Positions 16,504-19,504 of a DNA stretch of 19,504 bases are shown piece by piece. The position numbers and the translations under genes are program-made. This DNA comes from DATJFQ01 sp035495555 (GTDB taxonomy: Bacteria > Acidobacteriota > Vicinamibacteria > Vicinamibacterales > 2-12-FULL-66-21), in the NCBI GenBank assembly GCA_035495555.1, contig DATJFQ010000111.1, positions 1 through 19,504 of the forward strand, given 5' to 3'. Position 1 is the first letter of the stretch; each line of letters starts with the position of its first letter. The notes under the pieces were generated by a model, which was not told the DNA's origin, searched no databases, and saw nothing but the letters and a program-made list of their open reading frames with translations.

Positions 16504-16695
16504 ATGAAAACGACGGCAGTTCCGGCGTGGATCAAGGACGAATGGGCACTGCTCAGCTATCTTACACACGCTCATGATGGCCACCCGTATGCGGAAGAAC
16601 TGCTCGAGGGAATCAGCCTGCTGACCTCCTGGGTGCTCGTGGTCATTTCCATCGTGTCGATTGTTGCCGTCGTCGGCGACGCTATTCTGCGATAG
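16504..16695 (+). CDS. Small tail-anchored membrane protein, function unknown
   Basis: A 63-residue ORF with an excellent ribosome binding site (AGGAGA, 7 bases before the ATG). The N-terminal 35 residues are polar and aromatic (AVPAWIKDEWALLSYL, then THAHDGHPYAEELLEG), with a histidine-rich THAHDGH segment. A single hydrophobic helix of about 20 residues follows (ISLLTSWVLVVISIVSIVAV), and the protein ends GDAILR. No family was recognised. The topology is that of a short single-pass or tail-anchored membrane protein. It sits 61 bases after the acyltransferase-like gene and 93 bases before the DGQHR gene, same strand. A TATAGA-like -10 at about 16466-16471 has no convincing -35. Confidence 0.7.
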   Translation: MKTTAVPAWIKDEWALLSYLTHAHDGHPYAEELLEGISLLTSWVLVVISIVSIVAVVGDAILR

Positions 16696-16757
16696 CCCTG
16701 CAAGCGTTTTCGAGGCACGTCAGCCGCGAACATCCTGCCCGAGCGCGAGAGCTACGC

Positions 16758-16787
16758 TTGAGATGCAAGGCCTTTCCGCACTATAAA
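16758..16787 (+). promoter_or_regulatory. Promoter of the DGQHR gene
   Basis: TTGAGA (16758-16763) and TATAAA (16782-16787) are separated by 18 bases, both close to consensus. Transcription would start near 16794, downstream of the first ATG at 16789, which implies a later translation start. A GGAGGG at 16795-16800 lies just before an in-frame TTG at 16804. Confidence 0.55.
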
Positions 16788-16788
16788 C

Positions 16789-17946
16789 ATGGCTGGAGGG
16801 CCTTTGATAAGCGTCGCCGCTATCCGCATGCAGCAGTTCGGCGTGCAGTTCTACCAGGCGTCCCTGACCGCCAGCGACATCGACAAGCTGGTCCGCTTCG
16901 AGGTCCTCAGCTACGGTGAGCAGGCACCTGCGGTCCGCGGCGAGCGCCGCAAGGGGCAGCCGCCCGCACCGTCCAAGGTGAACTGGGACCTGCTCGAACG
17001 CCGCATCGCGTCGAGCGAGAAAGCCTATCAGCGGCAGATCATCCGCAAGAAGATCGACGAACTCGTCCAGTACTACGAGCAGTGCCGGCAGGCCCGCGAT
17101 CTGCCGTCGATCGCGGGAGCCGTGATCATCTCGTGCGACGAGCCGCTCAAGTTCGAGCCCGTCGAAGAAGGCTCGCCGCTCGGCACGCTGAAAGTGCCGG
17201 AGCGGGAGGGCATTCTGCGCGCGATTGACGGCCAACACCGGCTGCTGGCGCTGCACGCCGACATCGAACGGTTCGGCGCGGAGACGTTCACCGTTCCTGC
17301 GGTCATCTTCGACCGCCTTCCGGAAGACCACGTGGTCCAGATGTTCGTGACGATCAATGCGAAGCATACGCGCCTCAATGCGTCGCATCTGGTGTCGCTC
17401 TCGGGCCGCCAGTTGTATGCGGACGAGAACCTCGCGGCCGCTCATGATGTTGTCCGGGCGCTCAACGACCGCGAGGACTCTCCGTTATATGGCGAGATCA
17501 AGCTGCTCGGCGTCGGCAGCGGCCGCGTCGCCCAGGCGCCGCTCGCGCAGGAACTGAAAAAGCTGTTCGCCAGCGGCGCCTTCGGCGAGGGGCGGAAAGG
17601 CGATCAGTTCCGTGAGGACGCGAAGAAGTTCTTCGTGAACTATCTCAAGCAGGTGGCGCAGGTTTTCGGCGCGGCGTGGAACGGCCGCAAATACAGCATC
17701 AAGTCGGCGACGGCCCTGCGCGCATTCATCCGCGTCGCGCCCGACGTCGTCCGTCGTCTCGATCAGGAGCACGCCGAGCGGACGGACTTCCGCGCGATCG
17801 GGCGCGTGATCTCGCCATGGGGCCGCCGCATCGGTGATCTGCGCTTCGAAACCGAGGGCGCCTGGAAACGCGGTGGCACGACGACGGATTCGCTCACGAA
17901 GGAACTGCGGTTGGCGCTGCAGTATCCGGAAGGCGCGGCGGTGTAA
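16789..17946 (+). CDS. DGQHR domain-containing protein (DndB-like)
   Basis: Up to 385 residues. The defining motif IDGQHR is at 146-151, followed by RLLALHADIERFG and later MFVTINAKHTRLNASHLVSL (about 185-204), the second conserved block of the family. A basic, helix-rich C-terminal half carries ELKKLF, FREDAKKFFVNYL and WNGRKYSIKSATALRAF. DGQHR proteins include DndB, the regulator of DNA phosphorothioation, and many orphans in defence or mobile regions. No dndC/D/E or dptFGH-like genes lie in the window, so the role is open. The start is uncertain: ATG 16789 touches the promoter's -10 box, while TTG 16804 follows GGAGGG and would drop the first five residues. Confidence 0.82.
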   Translation: MAGGPLISVAAIRMQQFGVQFYQASLTASDIDKLVRFEVLSYGEQAPAVRGERRKGQPPAPSKVNWDLLERRIASSEKAYQRQIIRKKIDELVQYYEQCRQARDLPSIAGAVIISCDEPLKFEPVEEGSPLGTLKVPEREGILRAIDGQHRLLALHADIERFGAETFTVPAVIFDRLPEDHVVQMFVTINAKHTRLNASHLVSLSGRQLYADENLAAAHDVVRALNDREDSPLYGEIKLLGVGSGRVAQAPLAQELKKLFASGAFGEGRKGDQFREDAKKFFVNYLKQVAQVFGAAWNGRKYSIKSATALRAFIRVAPDVVRRLDQEHAERTDFRAIGRVISPWGRRIGDLRFETEGAWKRGGTTTDSLTKELRLALQYPEGAAV

Positions 17947-17951
17947 GGCGT

Positions 17952-18273
17952 GAATCCCTGATCCCTGATCGCCGATCCTCGAATCCCTTATCCGCAATCC
18001 CGAATCCCGAATCCCAATCCCGAATCGGAATCCCGAATCGCCCCGGGCGCCGGGAGCGCACGCAACGCTCGATAGGCGGTAACATCTGTGCGGATTGCGA
18101 CCTGTTGGAGCCGGCTGGCCGACGCGAGGACGGTGGAAGCCGATCTTCGAGCCCGTCTGGCCGCTGCGGATCCTGACTTTCCGATTCTGGTGGAGCGATT
18201 AGGGATCCGCGGATCCGGGATTCGGGATTCCGGATAAGGGATTCGAGGATCGGCGATGAGGGATTAGGGATTC
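17952..18273. repeat. 322-bp inverted-repeat element with heptad (GGGATTC-type) arms
   Basis: The left arm 17952-18009 and the right arm 18216-18273 are reverse complements at 55 of 58 positions. Both are built from short units of the type GGGATTC/GGGATCA and share the interior CGAGGATCGGCGAT. The 206-base interior starts with more AATCCCG-type units (to about 18040), then has ordinary-looking sequence with a small ORF. No target-site duplication and no transposase was found, so a MITE-like element is possible but not shown. The transcript of the arms would form a very stable hairpin downstream of the DGQHR gene. Confidence 0.85.
18088..18237 (+). CDS. Possible 49-residue ORF inside the inverted-repeat element
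   Basis: A GTG-to-TAA frame whose first 38 residues look protein-like and charged (VRIATCWSRLADARTVEADL, then RARLAAADPDFPILVERL). The last 11 residues (GIRGSGIRDSG) are simply the repeat arm read in frame, and the stop codon lies in the right arm. A GGCGGT at 18076-18081 could bind ribosomes. No family was recognised. It could be the start of a gene truncated by the repeat, a real small protein carried by the element, or a chance frame. The shift from natural to repeat-encoded residues favours a remnant. Confidence 0.25.
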   Translation: MRIATCWSRLADARTVEADLRARLAAADPDFPILVERLGIRGSGIRDSG

Positions 18274-18280
18274 GGTATTC

Positions 18281-18313
18281 AAAAAAAGGGCATCACCCGT
18301 TAGAGTGATGCCC
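18281..18313 (-). terminator. Intrinsic terminator reading on the minus strand
   Basis: A perfect 9-bp stem, GGGCATCAC (18288-18296) and GTGATGCCC (18305-18313), with an 8-base loop. On the minus strand it is followed by seven T residues (complement of 18281-18287), the classic intrinsic layout. On the plus strand only CTACTTT follows, so it would be weak in that direction. No minus-strand gene was found to its right, so the transcript it ends is unexplained. Confidence 0.7.
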
Positions 18314-18467
18314 CTACTTTGCCGACGACCCGGCTCCCCAGCAACTCACGGCTCCCTGCCGTAAATATACAGGCCGCCTGCGCCTCCCTATTGAGCAAGG
18401 GATGTACCTCCTGATTTTGCAGGCATTTCCGCGCAAACGTGGCACAGCCCAGCAGCGGAAAGCGCCG
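18314..18467. other. Non-coding stretch upstream of the TonB receptor, possibly structured
   Basis: No gene was recognised. Short dyads are present: GCCG (18321-18324) / CGGC (18331-18334) and ACGGC / GCCGT around 18348-18362, plus CGGCTCCC repeated 18 bases apart. The receptor's frame is open back to 18309 with an ATG at 18402, but the residues there are unlike a signal peptide. Either this is the receptor leader, or on the opposite strand it is a transcript ended by the hairpin at 18281-18313. Confidence 0.35.
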
Positions 18468-19504
18468 TTGCGGTTACAAATCTGTGTTTGCCTCGTGTGT
18501 GTAATCAACTCGCCGGGGTCTGACCCCGTTCGCGCGGCTGCCCACAAGCTGTGTGTAACTGAGCGACCGGGGTCTGACCCCGGTCGCTCAGAGGGCCGGG
18601 GTCTGACCCCGAACGTTGCGGCGCTGGCGCAGGTCGCGGGCAAAGCCCAACTCGCAGGGACGGTCATCGACGCGAGGACGAAGGCTCCGCTCGAGCAGGC
18701 GCTCGTCAAAGTTGACGACCTGCATCTCGAGACGACAACCGCGGTTGACGGACGATTCGTGTTTCCTGACGTCGCACCGGGAACGCATCAAGTGTCGGTG
18801 TCGGTGGTCGGTTACGCGCTCGCACGGCGTCAGGTGAAGGTCACCGGTGACGGTACAGACGTCACGATCGTGCTGACGGAGGGGACGACGGCGTATGCCG
18901 AGACCGTGACGGTGAGCGCCGGACCCTTTGCGGCCCCGCCGGATCTTGCGCCCTCTGCTCAGGTGCTCGGCGCGTCGGAACTGATGAACCTGCGCGGGGT
19001 GCTCGCGGACGATCCGCTGCGCGCGGTGCAGACGCTGCCCGGCGTTGCGAGCGGCGACGACTTTCGCAGCGAGTTCACGGTCCGCGGCAGCGACTTCGAC
19101 CACCTGACGTTCACGATCGACGGCTTCGATACGCCATACGTGCTGCACACCGTGCACGTGCGCGACCGCGGACCCGCAGGATCGATCGCCATGATCAACA
19201 GCGACGTGCTCGAGGACGTCACGCTGCTCAACGGCGGCTACGCGCAGCATTACGGCGGGCATACCGGCGCGGAGGTCGACTTCCGCATGCGCGAGGGATC
19301 GCGCGACCGCCGCCGCGTCAGCGTATCGGTCAGCGGAGCGGATGCGTCGGGCGTGGCAGAAGGACCGTTGGGCACCGCCGGGAAAGGTTCCTGGCTTGTG
19401 TCTGCGCGCCAGTCATACCTCGACTTCCTGGTCCATCACCTCACATCCGAAGCCCTGTCGTTCGGCTTCACCGACGCGCAGGCAAAGCTCGCGTACGACG
19501 TGAC
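18468..19504 (+). CDS. TonB-dependent receptor with carboxypeptidase-regulatory-like domain, 5' part
   Basis: Open to the end of the window, about 345 residues visible, no stop. The likely start is TTG 18468, five bases after GGAAAG, giving (M)RLQICVCLVCV, a hydrophobic signal-like start. Then come about 38 residues encoded by REP-like palindromes, and then NVAALAQ, which looks like the end of a signal peptide (cleavage before Gln). The mature part opens with a carboxypeptidase-regulatory-like beta sandwich (AGTVIDARTKAPLEQALVKV...DGRFVFPDVAPGTHQVSVSVVGY). It continues through a linker YAETVTVSAG into a TonB plug (DDPLRAVQTLPGVA, FRSEFTVRGSDFDHLTFTIDG, LEDVTLLNGGYAQHYGGHTGA) and the first barrel strands. 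It would import a ligand across the outer membrane with TonB-ExbBD. The split signal region is odd and may make the allele non-functional. Confidence 0.8.
   Translation, partial: MRLQICVCLVCVINSPGSDPVRAAAHKLCVTERPGSDPGRSEGRGLTPNVAALAQVAGKAQLAGTVIDARTKAPLEQALVKVDDLHLETTTAVDGRFVFPDVAPGTHQVSVSVVGYALARRQVKVTGDGTDVTIVLTEGTTAYAETVTVSAGPFAAPPDLAPSAQVLGASELMNLRGVLADDPLRAVQTLPGVASGDDFRSEFTVRGSDFDHLTFTIDGFDTPYVLHTVHVRDRGPAGSIAMINSDVLEDVTLLNGGYAQHYGGHTGAEVDFRMREGSRDRRRVSVSVSGADASGVAEGPLGTAGKGSWLVSARQSYLDFLVHHLTSEALSFGFTDAQAKLAYDV
18513..18611. repeat. Three REP-like palindromes with core GGGGTCTGACCCC
   Basis: CGGGGTCTGACCCCG occurs at 18514-18528, 18568-18582 and 18597-18611. The middle copy extends to a 33-base near-perfect palindrome (18559-18591) with 16-base arms, CTGAGCGACCGGGGTC on the left. 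The first two copies are each preceded by TGTGTGTAA, suggesting duplication of a roughly 55-base unit. The copies lie inside the receptor's open frame and read as PGSDP, PGSDPG and RGLTPN. Confidence 0.85.

Noticed and set aside
16939..16956. ParB-like GERR motif in the DGQHR protein
   Set aside because: The four residues occur in a basic loop well before the DGQHR motif, without the surrounding ParB pattern, so probably chance.
17947..18280. CRISPR-like array
   Set aside because: The units are 7 bases long, contiguous and in inverted blocks, with no spacers of constant length and no cas genes.
18320..18420. Cyclic-di-GMP (GEMM-type) riboswitch on the minus strand
   Set aside because: CGGCAGGGAGCCG loosely resembles part of the 3' half, but the GNRA tetraloop arm and GCAAAGCC core are missing and no gene follows.

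Overview
This 19.5 kb, GC-rich window most likely comes from an Acidobacteriota chromosome, Vicinamibacteria-like. The evidence is the combination of two very large duplicated orphan permeases (ADOP family), each coupled to a PadR-type regulator, a secreted VWFA-related protein of the acidobacterial type, and a TonB-dependent receptor with an N-terminal carboxypeptidase-regulatory-like domain. No rRNA, tRNA, integrase, transposase or CRISPR array was seen. All family names are judged by eye from translated motifs; no database search was run.

Layout. 1-2503 (+): tail of a membrane-anchored family 2 glycosyltransferase, an FkbM-type methyltransferase with an extra N-terminal nucleotide-binding-like domain, and a flippase-like integral membrane protein, packed as an operon that looks like surface glycan or glycolipid synthesis. 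2476-4740 (-): a large YfhO/GT-C-like membrane protein that converges on and overlaps this operon. 4808-4897 (+): an unlisted 29-residue single-pass membrane peptide. 4938-5837 (-): secreted VWFA protein. 5838-5973: heptad repeats and a perfect palindrome. 5974-8999 (-) and 9097-12113 (+): two PadR-ADOP operons arranged back to back, each with a 4-base regulator/permease overlap. 12133-13988 (-): SGNH hydrolase coupled to a secreted M19 dipeptidase. 14150-16442 (+): FTR1-type iron permease, OsmC-type peroxidase and a multipass acyltransferase-like protein, behind a good sigma-70-type promoter. 16504-16695 (+): a 63-residue tail-anchored protein of unknown function. 16789-17946 (+): a DGQHR-domain (DndB-like) protein with its own promoter and no other phosphorothioation genes in view. 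17947-18467: a non-genic stretch holding a 322-bp inverted-repeat element built from GGGATTC-type heptads that encloses a small ORF, then a strong minus-strand hairpin terminator. 18468-19504 (+): the start of a TonB-dependent receptor that leaves the window.

The most unusual parts are at the right end. The receptor's signal-peptide region is split by three copies of a REP-like palindrome (core GGGGTCTGACCCC) that keep the reading frame open. Just upstream is the large inverted repeat whose arms match at 55 of 58 positions. The orphan DGQHR protein beside a small membrane protein is the best candidate for an undescribed functional pair, but that is inference. The small ORF at 4808-4897 and the 15-bp tandem duplication at the start of the second PadR gene are smaller points worth checking.
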